From Herbiconiux ginsengi (lineage in GTDB: Bacteria; Actinomycetota; Actinomycetes; Actinomycetales; Microbacteriaceae): a DNA stretch of 64,000 nucleotides. A model generated the notes under the pieces. It was not told the DNA's origin and ran no database searches. It saw only the letters and a program-made list of their open reading frames with translations. Location of the stretch: the NCBI RefSeq assembly GCF_900107435.1, contig NZ_FNPZ01000002.1, positions 822,979 to 886,978 on the forward strand, written 5' to 3'. Shown here piece by piece: positions 45,226-53,773 of this stretch (positions are counted from its first letter, which is position 1; each line of letters opens with the position of its first letter). The position numbers and the translations under genes were made by a program.

Positions 45226-45786
45226 TCAGTCCTCGGCGAGGATCGAGTAGAGGCGGCGGCGCGCGTCTTCGAGCTCTTTGACGGCCGCTTTCACCTGCTC
45301 GGGGGTGCCGGTGCGCCCCACCTGGGCCGCAGCCTGGGCGAGTTCGAAGCCGGCCTTGGGCAGGGCGCCGAAGTCTTTGTCGCCGGCCTTGCCCGCGCCC
45401 GTCTCACCGTCGGATGCCCAGGGAGCGGATGTGCTGGAGCTCGCGGCTTCGGCGCGTCCGGCGTCGGTGAGGGCGTAGGTCTTGCGGCCGTTCGACTCCT
45501 CGGCAGCGATCAGGCCCTCGTCGGCGAGCAGCTGGAGCGTCGGGTAGACCGAGCCGGGGCTCGGCTTCCACGCGCCGCCGCTGCGCTCCTCGATCTCGTG
45601 GATGATCTGGTAGCCGTGCATCGGCTGCTCGGCGAGCAGGGCGAGCACGGCCGCGCGCACGTCGCCACGGCCCATGCGGGTGCCGACGCGCTTCTCGAAT
45701 CGCGCCTTGAACTCCTCCATCGCCTGCCAGATGCCCTCGGCGTTGACGCCGGCGCCGAATCCGCCGGCGGGGAATGAGTTGCCCAT
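45226..45786 (-). CDS. PadR-family transcriptional regulator
   Basis: A 186-residue PadR regulator. The winged helix is MGRGDVRAAVLALLAEQPMHGYQIIHEIEERSGGAWKPSPGSVYPTLQLLADEGLIAAEE. A C-terminal helical dimerisation region follows, with LEDARRRLYSIL at the end. The N-terminal 35 residues are Gly/Phe-rich. GGAGGT precedes ATG 45786. It leads the operon with the UbiB-like gene, which it probably controls. Confidence 0.92.
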   Translation of the reverse strand: MGNSFPAGGFGAGVNAEGIWQAMEEFKARFEKRVGTRMGRGDVRAAVLALLAEQPMHGYQIIHEIEERSGGAWKPSPGSVYPTLQLLADEGLIAAEESNGRKTYALTDAGRAEAASSSTSAPWASDGETGAGKAGDKDFGALPKAGFELAQAAAQVGRTGTPEQVKAAVKELEDARRRLYSILAED

Positions 45787-45810
45787 GGTGACCTCCTGTG
45801 TGCGATCGCG

Positions 45811-45827
45811 AACGATACTCAACGATA
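45811..45827. promoter_or_regulatory. AACGATA direct repeats upstream of PadR
   Basis: AACGATA occurs at 45811-45817 and 45821-45827, exactly one helical turn apart, and a related AGCGATA lies at 45844-45850. PadR regulators commonly bind closely spaced ATAC/GTAT-like sites, so this is a probable autoregulatory operator. Confidence 0.45.
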
Positions 45828-45891
45828 TGCCCGGGCGACTGTCAGCGATAGCTCGTGGGGGAAGCATCCAGCGGATCGTCAGGTCGGGCCG

Positions 45892-46377
45892 TCAGTCCCC
45901 TTCCCGGGGCGTGTTGAAGGAGTGCAGGAGGGCCGTGAACAGGTGCACGTCGTCGACCGACCAGTCCCGGGTTCGGGCGAAGAACGTCGTTCCACGCAGA
46001 TCCAGAGCCTCGACCACTCGAGCCACGCCGGCATCGGTCAACGACACCATCACCGCGCGCCGGTCGGCGGGATGGCGAGAGCTCTCGACCAGCCCCAACG
46101 CCTTCATCCGGCCGATCAGGTTGCTGGTGGAACTGCGGTCCATCGCGACGGCATCGGCCAGCGCGCTCGGTTGGGCCGGGCCGTAGGCATAGAGCCAGCG
46201 GGCCAGGTGGAAGGCGGCGGGCTGCAGGTCGGGGTGGAAGGCGGCGGCCGTCCGCTCCGTCAGTGCGCGGGATGCGCTGAGCAGCGCGTTGATCTCCACA
46301 CCGAGGGCGAGTTCGGCTTCGCGACGCGTCCCGTCCCCGGCAGGGCCGGAGGCGTCATCCTCTGCACTAATGGACAT
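45892..46377 (-). CDS. MarR-family transcriptional regulator
   Basis: A 161-residue winged-helix regulator: WLYAYGPAQPSALADAVAMDRSSTSNLIGRMKALGLVESSRHPADRRAVMVSLTDAG. The ATG 46377 is favoured because the frame upstream overlaps the divergent SDR gene and lacks coding character. The start codon itself lies inside an ATGGA-N6-TCCAT inverted repeat (46370-46385), a possible operator. It is divergent from a short-chain dehydrogenase, its likely target. Confidence 0.9.
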   Translation of the reverse strand: MSISAEDDASGPAGDGTRREAELALGVEINALLSASRALTERTAAAFHPDLQPAAFHLARWLYAYGPAQPSALADAVAMDRSSTSNLIGRMKALGLVESSRHPADRRAVMVSLTDAGVARVVEALDLRGTTFFARTRDWSVDDVHLFTALLHSFNTPREGD

Positions 46378-46385
46378 TTCTCCAT
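46370..46385. promoter_or_regulatory. Possible MarR operator over the regulator's own start
   Basis: ATGGA (46370-46374) and TCCAT (46381-46385) form a 5-base inverted repeat with a 6-base spacer that includes the MarR start codon. Weak evidence alone; the divergent gene arrangement supports it. Confidence 0.35.
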
Positions 46386-46449
46386 CAACTCCATATGATT
46401 GGCAATTCCCCACTATACCCGCGGTACTCGAAAGGGACACCACCACACC

Positions 46450-47319
46450 ATGCCCACCCCAGCGCGACCCACCATCGTGATCACCGGCGCCACCAGCGGA
46501 CTCGGACGCCTCGCCGCCATCGAATTCGCGAAGCAGGGCGCCCACCTCGTTCTCACCGCCCGGGACCCCGGTCGGGCCGAAGCCACCCGCGCCGACATCC
46601 GGCTCGCCGCGCCCGGCACGCCGGTCGATGTCGTCGACGTCGATCTCACCCGCATGGCCGACGTCCGCCGGGCCGGCAGGGAGATCGCCGAGCGCCACGA
46701 CCGCATCGACGTGCTCGTCAACAACGCGGGAGTGCACGCCTTCGAGCAGCGCGTCACCGCCGACGGGCATCCGGAGATGATCGCGGTGAACTACCTCGCC
46801 CCCTGGCTGCTGACGCGCGAGCTCCTGCCGTCACTGGCCGCCACACGCGGCGCGCGGATCGTGAACGTCGGCTCGGAGGCATCCCGGCGGCACGGAACCC
46901 TCGCCCTGCCCGGAGACCTCACCGACACGGAGCCGTTCACGGCCCGCGGTTCCTCCGTTTTCTATGGCAAGAGCAAGCTGCTCGACATCATGTTCACCCT
47001 CGAACTCGCCCATCGGCTCGACGGCACGGGGGTCACCGCCAACGTGCTCGATCCCGGGTTCAACGTCACCGGCCTGGGGCGCGAACTCGGGTTCGCCGCC
47101 CCGCTCGAGAAGCTGTTGACCCGCCTGCACATCGGTGACCCGCGGCGAGGTGCCGGTCTCATCGTGAAGCTCGCCACCGATCCGTCGTTCGCCGGACGGA
47201 GCGGGGGCTACTACTCGGTCAAGGGCACCCGACGCCTCGTGCCCACCCGTCCCGGCGACGACCCGGAGTGGCAGGCTCGCCTCTGGTCCGAGACCGAGCG
47301 TCTTCTCGACGCCGCTTGA
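46450..47319 (+). CDS. Short-chain dehydrogenase/reductase
   Basis: A 289-residue classical SDR. The cofactor motif is TGATSGLG (12-19), with VDVDLTRM after strand 3, the structural NNAG in VLVNNAGVHAF, and the catalytic Ser/Tyr/Lys in VNVGSEAS and YGKSK. It resembles retinol/protochlorophyllide-type SDRs, which use NADP(H). Substrate unknown. It is divergent from a MarR regulator, suggesting inducible detoxification. Confidence 0.9.
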   Translation: MPTPARPTIVITGATSGLGRLAAIEFAKQGAHLVLTARDPGRAEATRADIRLAAPGTPVDVVDVDLTRMADVRRAGREIAERHDRIDVLVNNAGVHAFEQRVTADGHPEMIAVNYLAPWLLTRELLPSLAATRGARIVNVGSEASRRHGTLALPGDLTDTEPFTARGSSVFYGKSKLLDIMFTLELAHRLDGTGVTANVLDPGFNVTGLGRELGFAAPLEKLLTRLHIGDPRRGAGLIVKLATDPSFAGRSGGYYSVKGTRRLVPTRPGDDPEWQARLWSETERLLDAA

Positions 47320-47347
47320 CTCAGGCTCGGCCTGGCTCGACTCGCGG

Positions 47348-48262
47348 TCAGCGCAGGAAGACGTCGTCGAGGGTCACCGTGCGCAAACCGCGCTCGGCGA
47401 TGATGCCCTGCAACTGCGGGAAGACGTTGGTGACCGGCAGGTAGTTGAGGTGCCCGATCACGATGTGCTGCGGCAGGAACCACTGCGTCGCGAAGTCGAC
47501 CACCTGCTGCTCGGTGATGAGTCCGGAGTCGGAGAGCGAGCCGTACCAGAGCACCGGGCAGGTGTAGCCGATGCTCGCGGCGAGAGCATCCACCCGGTCG
47601 TCGTGGTAGCCGTAAGGCGGGCGGAAGTAGGGCCGAGCGTCGATCCCGTAGGTGCTCTGAAGGAAACCGTGATTGCGCTGCAGTTGATCGAGCACGTCGG
47701 CGTCGCTGAGCTTGGTGAGGTCGACATGGTCGAAGGTGTGGTTGCCGAGCTGGATCTGCCCGGATTGCACGAGTGGGCGGAGGAGGTCGGCGTGCTGCGT
47801 CCAGCCGGGGTAGGTGCCGTTCACGAAGAAGGTCAGCCGAGTACCGGAGCGTTCCGCGAACTCCGTGTAGAGGCGGATGACGTCGGCGTTCGAGCCGTCG
47901 TCGACCGTCCAGGCGAGCAGATCGCCGTCGCCGGGGAGGCCGGTGAGGGAACCTCCAGGGAGCGGGATCTTCTCGAGGGGAGGGAGGGCGGGCGCGGCCG
48001 GAGTGGGGGTGGGAGTCGGCGTGGGGGTCGGGCTCGGCGTGGGCGTCGCGCTCGACGTGGGCCGTGGGGTGGCTGACGGCGTCGGCGGCGCAGTCCTCGC
48101 TTGCGGGGCGGCCGCCCCGGACACGGCGAGGATCGCGGACCCCCCGGCGAGCACTCCGACGCCGAGCACGCCGAGAAACACCCGACGATCGACCAGCACC
48201 GGCGCCCTGCGCGCTCGTGCATGCCTCGGTGCCACCGTTGTCCTGTCTCCGCCGGTCGACAT
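47348..48262 (-). CDS. Secreted or membrane-anchored polysaccharide deacetylase (NodB-type)
   Basis: A 304-residue CE4-family protein. An N-terminal basic segment and a hydrophobic helix (RRVFLGVLGVGVLAGGSAILAVSGAAA, about 27-53) export it. A PTP-repeat linker (about 57-95) spans the wall. The NodB domain has WTVDDGSN (Asp121, Asp122; the usual F before DD is V), HTFDH (His175, His179) and RPPYG. It is the second such enzyme in the window and lacks the lipobox and N-terminal domain of the first. The substrate is presumably a cell-wall or extracellular glycan. Confidence 0.88.
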   Translation of the reverse strand: MSTGGDRTTVAPRHARARRAPVLVDRRVFLGVLGVGVLAGGSAILAVSGAAAPQARTAPPTPSATPRPTSSATPTPSPTPTPTPTPTPAAPALPPLEKIPLPGGSLTGLPGDGDLLAWTVDDGSNADVIRLYTEFAERSGTRLTFFVNGTYPGWTQHADLLRPLVQSGQIQLGNHTFDHVDLTKLSDADVLDQLQRNHGFLQSTYGIDARPYFRPPYGYHDDRVDALAASIGYTCPVLWYGSLSDSGLITEQQVVDFATQWFLPQHIVIGHLNYLPVTNVFPQLQGIIAERGLRTVTLDDVFLR

Positions 48263-48625
48263 CGACCGCTCCGAACGACGCTAGATGAGTCGCCCTCATC
48301 GTCGCTACCGCCCTTTCGGGGGATGAACTCGACGACTGTCGACACAAGATCGGGAGAATGACGGGGGATGTGGACGAGGAGACACGCATCCCCGACCCCC
48401 GCCCACGACACACTCCCCTCTGAGCGCAGCTCTCACGGTGGCTGCTAGCGCTCACGGTCGACCGGCTGCGTTGGGCTGCCCTGGTAGAGGCTCGGACGAC
48501 GCGTCGGCCTCCGCGACTCCGGCAACGGCTACCCGTTCGACCTCATCGTCGACGACGTCGGAGTGCTCACACTGGCCCTCGGTGTCCTCAGCGCGGCGGC
48601 GTGATCGCGCGGCATCGCTCAGGAG
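48263..48625. other. Intergenic stretch with a possible gene remnant
   Basis: No complete gene. On the plus strand, 48488-48604 is open for 38 codons after a TAG and ends in TGA with a protein-like, GC3-biased tail (SGNGYPFDLIVDDVGVLTLALGV). It has no start or upstream continuation and may be the end of a lost gene. Nothing else is recognisable. Confidence 0.35.
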
Positions 48626-49009
48626 TCACCGAAGGAGACGAGGGTCGACGCACCCATCTGCGTTCATCGCGAAGGAGGTGCGGAATCCGGATCTGCGAAA
48701 GATGGTGCGCACCATGTGGGTGGTCGCACGTACGACCACGTCGACTCGACCAGGATGAGCGGCCTTCAACGCGGCGATGTACTCGGCTTGCCGCTTCTGG
48801 GTCTCGGGATCGTCGATCAGGATCGCGGTGAAGTACTTGACGCGAATGAGCTCATTGCGAGGGCGCAACGCCTCGAACAGTTTCACGAGGTCGAGCCAGA
48901 GATAGCGACGATCGTAAGCGTCGTGAATACCGTTGTAGAGATTGAATCCATCGACATCAGCGATCGCCCGACTCGGCGCACCATCCCCCATCATTGCCTC
49001 GCTCCTCAC
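48626..49009 (-). pseudogene. Truncated NYN-domain gene
   Basis: The first ~85 codons encode the front half of a NYN nuclease domain (IADVDGFNLYNGIHDAYDRRYLWLDLVKLFEAL...RQAEYIAALKAAHPGRVDVVV). After that the sequence leaves the family. The expected second acidic block (the DVN...DSD region seen in the 41-kb gene) is missing and the frame stops at 48626. This looks like a 3'-truncated copy. Possible starts are GTG 49009 and ATG 48994/48991. Confidence 0.6.
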
Positions 49010-49064
49010 GAAATGCTAAGCCTTTCTCATACCCCCCCCGTGGGTCTCGACCAGACCTACGCTT

Positions 49065-49096
49065 GACGGCCCCGAAAGGGGCCGTCGTTGTTTGTC
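49065..49096 (+). terminator. Intrinsic terminator with GAAA loop and T-rich tail, no gene in front
   Basis: GACGGCCCC (49065-49073), loop GAAA, GGGGCCGTC (49078-49086) and then GTTGTTTGTC. This is the best-formed factor-independent terminator in the window and it reads on the plus strand, yet the only thing upstream on that strand is a short remnant. It insulates the aldolase gene 100 bases downstream. Confidence 0.8.
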
Positions 49097-49198
49097 TGGC
49101 GGAAATCGAGCGCCTCGCCCATTTTATCGATTAATCCTCATTACCTGATCCTACGCGAATCGTAGTCGTGGCGGGCGTGGCAGAAATAGGCTCGGACC

Positions 49199-50101
49199 AT
49201 GGTGAACGACGCGCAAGCCGAGCGGATGAAATCGGGCCAGGGCTTCATCGCCGCCCTCGATCAGAGCGGCGGATCGACGCCGAAGGCGTTGAGCGCCTAC
49301 GGCATCCCGCCGAGCGACTACTCCACCGAGGCCGAGATGTTCGACCTCATCCACCGGATGCGCACGCGCATCGTCATGTCGCCCGCGTTCGGCGGCGACC
49401 GGGTGCTCGCGGCCATCCTCTTCGAGGAGACCATTAACCGCGCGTTCGGCGGCAAGCCGGCCGCGGACTTCCTCTGGCACGACAAGGGGGTGGTGCCCTT
49501 CCTCAAGATCGACAAAGGACTGGCCGACGCCGCCGACGGCGTGCAGCTGATGAAGCCAATCCCGGAGCTGGATGCGCTGCTCGACAGCGCAGTGCAGCAC
49601 GGCATCTTCGGCACGAAGGAGCGCTCGGTGATCGGCGACGCGAACCGCGCCGGCATCGCCGCGATCGTCGAGCAGCAGTTCGAGGTCGCCCGTCGGGTGC
49701 TGTCGCACGGCCTGGTCCCGATCCTCGAACCCGAAGTCACGATCACCATTCCCGACAAGGCGGCCGCCGAGAGCATCCTGCTCGAGCAGATCACGACCCA
49801 CCTGGCCGACCTGCCCGATGATCAGCACGTGATGGTGAAGCTGTCGCTGCCCACCGTCACGAATGTCTATCGGCCGCTCACCGAGCATCCGCGAGTCCTG
49901 CGGGTGGTGGCGCTCTCGGGCGGCTACACGCGCGCCGAGGCCGACGCCCTCCTCGCCGAGGACATCGGCGAGATCGCCAGCTTCAGTCGCGCGCTGACCG
50001 AGGGGCTGTCGGCCCAGCAGTCGGATGCGGAGTTCGACGCCACCCTCGACCGCGCGATCCAGTCGATCTACGACGCCTCGGTCTCCCCCACCGCGCCCTG
50101 A
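49199..50101 (+). CDS. fda: Class I fructose-bisphosphate aldolase
   Basis: A 300-residue Schiff-base aldolase of the bacterial class I type, interconverting fructose 1,6-bisphosphate with glyceraldehyde 3-phosphate and dihydroxyacetone phosphate. Key stretches are MKSGQGFIAALDQSGGSTPKAL at the N-terminus, GVVPFLKIDKGL, VPILEPEVTI and VMVKLSLPT, with the Schiff-base lysine in VKLSLP. TAGGCT (49187-49192) lies six bases before the ATG, suggesting a leaderless transcript. Length and domain are normal. Confidence 0.93.
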   Translation: MVNDAQAERMKSGQGFIAALDQSGGSTPKALSAYGIPPSDYSTEAEMFDLIHRMRTRIVMSPAFGGDRVLAAILFEETINRAFGGKPAADFLWHDKGVVPFLKIDKGLADAADGVQLMKPIPELDALLDSAVQHGIFGTKERSVIGDANRAGIAAIVEQQFEVARRVLSHGLVPILEPEVTITIPDKAAAESILLEQITTHLADLPDDQHVMVKLSLPTVTNVYRPLTEHPRVLRVVALSGGYTRAEADALLAEDIGEIASFSRALTEGLSAQQSDAEFDATLDRAIQSIYDASVSPTAP

Positions 50102-50150
50102 ACCTGCTCACCATTCGACTCAGGCCGGAACGCCGATTCCGGATGCCGCG

Positions 50151-51866
50151 TCAGAGCTGGTCGGGCAGGCCCGCGCGCCGAAGGAAGTCGGCCCGGTCGG
50201 GGTTCAGCGGGAGGGGCCGGGTCGCCGTGTCGTCGGCCGCGCGGTCGGGACCCTCCCACACGGCGTCGTCACCGAAGAGCGCCGCGATCTCCGCGGCCGC
50301 GTCGCGGGGCTCGTCGAAGTCGCCTGCCGCCGCCCCGCCGCGGGATTCCGCGAATCCGCGCACGCCCGCCGCATCCCGCGGTGCCACGACACCGAGCGGC
50401 TCGGTCGCGTCGTGCCGGTCTCCGAAGCCGAGCGACCTCGCCGCATCCCGCAGGCGGCCGAATCCCCGCGACTCGCGGGCGCCGGGAGCCGCCGCGTCCT
50501 GCGGCGCCCCGGAGGCATCCTGCGCCTCCCCCGCCTCGAGCGACCGCTCCCACTCCTCCATCCGCTCTGCAGCACGCGCGGCGGCGTAACCGCCCCAGAC
50601 CTCGAGCGCCTGCGCGATCACGGCCTCCTGCTGCTCCAGCACGGCCTTATTGATCCGCTTGCCGAACTTCACCTGCCGGGCAGCCCGATCCGACGCCACC
50701 GACACCTGCACTCCCGCCTCGGCCTCGATGGCCCGCGCGCGCTCCGAGGCCCAGATCTCGCCACCGGAGACCTCGCCGTCTTCGCGCACATCCACGAGGC
50801 GGTCGTACGCGGTCGGCACGCCGAGGTTCGACAACACCTTCACGATCACCGGCAGCAGCTCGATGCAGATGAACAGCAACGCGATCATGATGTGCGCCAC
50901 GTTCAGCAGCGGATTCGCCTCCCCCAGCCGGAACAGCGCCTCCAGCCGCGAGAGCAACCCCGCGCTGTTGTCGACGGCGCTGTCGTAGGCGGCCTGCTCG
51001 GTGGCACGCTCGTCCTGCGCCTTGGCCAGCGAGGCCTTGTCGTCGGCCAGTTGCTCCTTGGCCGCGTCGAGCCGGCTCTGAGCGGATGTCTGCAGGTTCG
51101 CCTGCGCCGCCGTCTCCGCCGTCTGCTCGGCCGCCTTCGCCGCGTCGAGCCGTGCCTCGGCCTGCTGCACGGCAACGAGCTTCGACTGCGTCACCGCGCC
51201 GTCGCCCCGGATGCCCGTGCCGCCCGTGCCGTCGATCTCCGCCAGGTAGGCGGCCTGGGCCGAGTCGTAGGCGGCCTGGGCGGCAGCGGTCGCTGCTACG
51301 GCCGCGGCATAGTTCGGGTCGGACGAGAGGTCGGTCTGCAGCCCCTGGTCGACGATCGCCTGGTTGTCCGCGATGGACGACTGCAGCGACGGGATGGCGG
51401 CGAACCGCGGGTCGTTCGCCATCCGCTCTTCGAATGCCGCTTTGTCCTCGGCCTGCATCACCTGGATCTCGGAGTTGATCTCGGCCGAGAAGATCTGCAG
51501 CGTGAGCGGCGTGGAGATCACGGTTCCGATGATGAGCGCGAGCGCCACGCGCGGCAGAGCGAGCCCGATGTTGCGCGCCACCCCCTTCTGCTTGGCCATG
51601 CCGATGATGAGCAGCCGGTCGAGATTCAGGATGATCGCACCCCAGAAGATCCCCACCAGCACGGCCACCGCGATGGGCGCCCCCACCGCCATCTTCAGCG
51701 CGAACGCCGCCGACACCGCCGACAAGAACGCCGTGCTCAGGATGACCCCGCCCATCGCGACGAACCGCGCACGGTCGCCGGGCGCATCCTGCAGCACGTC
51801 GAGGCGGGCGCCGCCCAGCCAGGCCATGAAGTTGGAGACGGGGTTGGAGTTGTAGCGACGAGCCAT
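50151..51866 (-). CDS. DUF4407 membrane protein with coiled-coil insert
   Basis: A 571-residue protein. Three hydrophobic segments lie at about 34-125. A long Ala/Gln/Asp-rich coiled-coil region (~125-300) then leads to a fourth segment (LLNVAHIMIALLFICIELLPVIVKVL), followed by a cytoplasmic helical region and an acidic disordered tail. This layout matches DUF4407, whose function is not established. The 46-base element at 51938-51983 upstream recurs before the pseudokinase gene at 55 kb, so the two are probably coregulated. Confidence 0.85.
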   Translation of the reverse strand: MARRYNSNPVSNFMAWLGGARLDVLQDAPGDRARFVAMGGVILSTAFLSAVSAAFALKMAVGAPIAVAVLVGIFWGAIILNLDRLLIIGMAKQKGVARNIGLALPRVALALIIGTVISTPLTLQIFSAEINSEIQVMQAEDKAAFEERMANDPRFAAIPSLQSSIADNQAIVDQGLQTDLSSDPNYAAAVAATAAAQAAYDSAQAAYLAEIDGTGGTGIRGDGAVTQSKLVAVQQAEARLDAAKAAEQTAETAAQANLQTSAQSRLDAAKEQLADDKASLAKAQDERATEQAAYDSAVDNSAGLLSRLEALFRLGEANPLLNVAHIMIALLFICIELLPVIVKVLSNLGVPTAYDRLVDVREDGEVSGGEIWASERARAIEAEAGVQVSVASDRAARQVKFGKRINKAVLEQQEAVIAQALEVWGGYAAARAAERMEEWERSLEAGEAQDASGAPQDAAAPGARESRGFGRLRDAARSLGFGDRHDATEPLGVVAPRDAAGVRGFAESRGGAAAGDFDEPRDAAAEIAALFGDDAVWEGPDRAADDTATRPLPLNPDRADFLRRAGLPDQL

Positions 51867-51937
51867 TCAGCGGCGACCTTTCGGGGAGGTGACGTCGGTC
51901 AGAACTCCGGATGCGCGCTCGACCACGCCCGCACGTC

Positions 51938-51983
51938 CTGACACGAGGAGCGAAGCTACCCCACCAGCATCTGCGTTCCCTGG
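51938..51983 (-). promoter_or_regulatory. Conserved 46-base element, copy 1 (upstream of DUF4407 gene)
   Basis: 40 of 46 bases match 55384-55429. Read on the minus strand it contains GGAAC, then 15 bases, then GTAG, the geometry of an ECF- or stress-sigma promoter. It lies about 70 bases before the DUF4407 start. Confidence 0.6.
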
Positions 51984-52024
51984 CACACGTCTGTGTTCGC
52001 CCGATGCGGCGAAGCCTCACCGGG

Positions 52025-52546
52025 TCAGGAGGTTCCCCCGGCCCGGCGCCCGCTGCCGCGCCGACGAGGGGCGGCGGAACGCGGCGGTGTCGACCTCATG
52101 TGATCGCGAACGAGGGAGAGCGAACGGGCCAGCTCTTCCACGTCCTCGCGCCCGAGGGGCGCGAGGAACAGCTTCTTGAGCACCGCGATGTGCCCCGGAA
52201 ACACCGTCGCGAGCACGGCGCGGCCGGCCTCGGTGATGGTGACGGTCACGCTCCGCTCGTCGTCGACCGACGGGGCGCGCGTGACGAGGCCGGCCGCCTC
52301 CAGCAGCCCGGCCTGGTGCGTGAGACCACTGCGGCTGTAGACGACGCCGTCGGCCAGGTCGGTCATCCGCTTGCTGCCCGCCGGCGAATCGCCCAGGGTC
52401 GCCAGCAACTGGAACTGCACGTAACTGAGACCGCCCGCTTCCTTCAACTGCAGCTCGACGGCGTGCCGCAGCAGGCTGCTCACCTCGATGAGTGCGAAAT
52501 AAGCGCCGAGTTCGACGGGGTCGAGGGAGGCAGATTCGTCGGTCAT
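52025..52546 (-). CDS. MarR-family transcriptional regulator (qor-linked)
   Basis: A 173-residue winged-helix regulator: LKEAGGLSYVQFQLLATLGDSPAGSKRMTDLADGVVYSRSGLTHQAGLLEAAGLVTRAPSVDDERSVTVTITEAG. The tail is basic (RRRGSGRRAGG). It is divergent from the quinone oxidoreductase, and the intergenic region carries two identical 18-base palindromes. The stop at 52025 is close to the DUF4407 upstream element. Confidence 0.92.
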   Translation of the reverse strand: MTDESASLDPVELGAYFALIEVSSLLRHAVELQLKEAGGLSYVQFQLLATLGDSPAGSKRMTDLADGVVYSRSGLTHQAGLLEAAGLVTRAPSVDDERSVTVTITEAGRAVLATVFPGHIAVLKKLFLAPLGREDVEELARSLSLVRDHMRSTPPRSAAPRRRGSGRRAGGTS

Positions 52547-52561
52547 GTGCCAATTCTAACT

Positions 52562-52616
52562 TGCTTCGACATCGAAGCACTGTTATGGTCTTCTCAAGTG
52601 CTTCGACATCGAAGCA
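52562..52616. promoter_or_regulatory. Two identical 18-base palindromic MarR operators
   Basis: TGCTTCGACATCGAAGCA occurs at 52562-52579 and again, base for base, at 52599-52616 (start-to-start 37 bases). Each has 8-base arms around CA. They flank the probable divergent promoters of the MarR and oxidoreductase genes. Confidence 0.8.
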
Positions 52617-52647
52617 TCTGATGCAGATGAGCGAAAGCGAGAACACC

Positions 52648-53586
52648 ATGAAGGCAGTACGTTTCCACCAGCACGGCGCCCCAAGCGTGCTGCAGATCGA
52701 GGACGTGGAGATCCCCACCCCCGGCCCGGGCGAGGTACGCATCCGGGTCGCCGGCGCCGGCTTCAACCCCGCCGACAACGGCATCCGGGCGGGCTTCCTG
52801 CCCATTCCCGTCACCCTGCCGCACACCCCCGGCTTCGACGTATCCGGCACGATCGACGCGCTCGGCGACGACGTCTCATCGTTCGCCGTGGGCGATGCGG
52901 TCATCGCCTTCCTTCCCATGACCGCTCCGGGAGCGACGGCCGAGTATGTGATCGCGCCGGCGAGCGTTCTGGTGGCAGCGCCCACCAGCATCCCCCTGGC
53001 CGATGCGGCGGCCATCCCGTCCGCCGCGCTCACCGCCACGCAGGCCCTCTTCGACGAGGCCGGGCTCCAGAAGGGCCAGCGCGTGCTGGTCGTCGGCGCG
53101 GGCGGAACGGTCGGCGGATTCGCGGTGCAGCTCGCGAAGCGCGCCGGCGCCTACGTCATCGCAACGGCCAGCCCCCGCAGCAGCGAGAGCGTGCGGGCGG
53201 CGGGGGCGGATGAGGTCGTCGATCACACCGCATCCACCGTGCTCGAGGCGGTCTCCGAACCGGTGGACGCGCTGCTGAACCTGGCGCCGATCGCGCCCGA
53301 CGAGTTCACGGCGCTCGTCGGCCGGGTGCGCGACGGCGGAGTCGTCGTGAGCACGACGGCGTGGATGCCGGCCCCGAGCGACGAGTCGCGTGGGGTGCGC
53401 TCCGTGGTGGTCTACGTGCAGAGCGACGCCGAGCAGCTGGCCCGCATCTCATCGCTGGTCGACAGCGGCGAACTCCGCGTCGAGGTCGCGCGGCGCGTTC
53501 CGCTCACGGAGCTCGCCGCCATCCACGAGCAGTCGGCGGAGGGAACCCTCCGCGGCAAGGTCATCGTGCTGCCGACCGTCGGCTGA
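52648..53586 (+). CDS. NADP-dependent quinone oxidoreductase-like MDR protein
   Basis: A 312-residue medium-chain reductase without zinc-binding cysteines. The N-terminal part is MKAVRFHQHGAPSVLQIEDVEIPTPGPGEVRIRV, the cofactor loop is RVLVVGAGGTVGGFAVQLAKRAGAYVIATASPRS, and the C-terminal ..GKVIVLP is typical of quinone oxidoreductase/zeta-crystallin. It reduces quinones or enones with NADPH. ATG 52648 is the family start; ATG 52627 or 52621 would add 7-9 residues. It is controlled by the divergent MarR. Confidence 0.9.
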   Translation: MKAVRFHQHGAPSVLQIEDVEIPTPGPGEVRIRVAGAGFNPADNGIRAGFLPIPVTLPHTPGFDVSGTIDALGDDVSSFAVGDAVIAFLPMTAPGATAEYVIAPASVLVAAPTSIPLADAAAIPSAALTATQALFDEAGLQKGQRVLVVGAGGTVGGFAVQLAKRAGAYVIATASPRSSESVRAAGADEVVDHTASTVLEAVSEPVDALLNLAPIAPDEFTALVGRVRDGGVVVSTTAWMPAPSDESRGVRSVVVYVQSDAEQLARISSLVDSGELRVEVARRVPLTELAAIHEQSAEGTLRGKVIVLPTVG

Positions 53587-53624
53587 GCGCCGCTCCGGGC
53601 GCTCGAGACCGCGCATCCGTCATC

Positions 53625-53663
53625 GGGCGGCCGTCGTGGAGATCACTCTCCACCCGGCCGCCC
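53625..53663. terminator. Long hairpin between convergent genes
   Basis: GGGCGGCCG (53625-53633) and GTGGAGA (53636-53642) pair with TCTCCAC (53647-53653) and CGGCCGCCC (53655-53663) around a TCAC loop, a 16-pair stem with one small internal mismatch. It can terminate both the oxidoreductase gene and the pseudokinase gene from the other side. Confidence 0.7.
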
Positions 53664-53773
53664 GCGGACCGTCGCTTCAGGGGTGACCCGGACGGTGCGC
53701 AAGGCGGACAACGCGCCGCTGCATCCGTGCGACGGATCCGTGCAGCCCTGCAGACCGCGGCCTGACGAAGCGC

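Noticed and set aside
43487-45250. 587-codon plus-strand open frame opposite the UbiB-like gene
   Set aside because: The product is His/Glu/Arg-rich nonsense, while the opposite frame has KxGQ and HADPHPGN motifs.
48000-48080. Dense GT-rich simple repeat
   Set aside because: It encodes the PTP-repeat linker of the secreted deacetylase on the minus strand and is not an independent repeat element.
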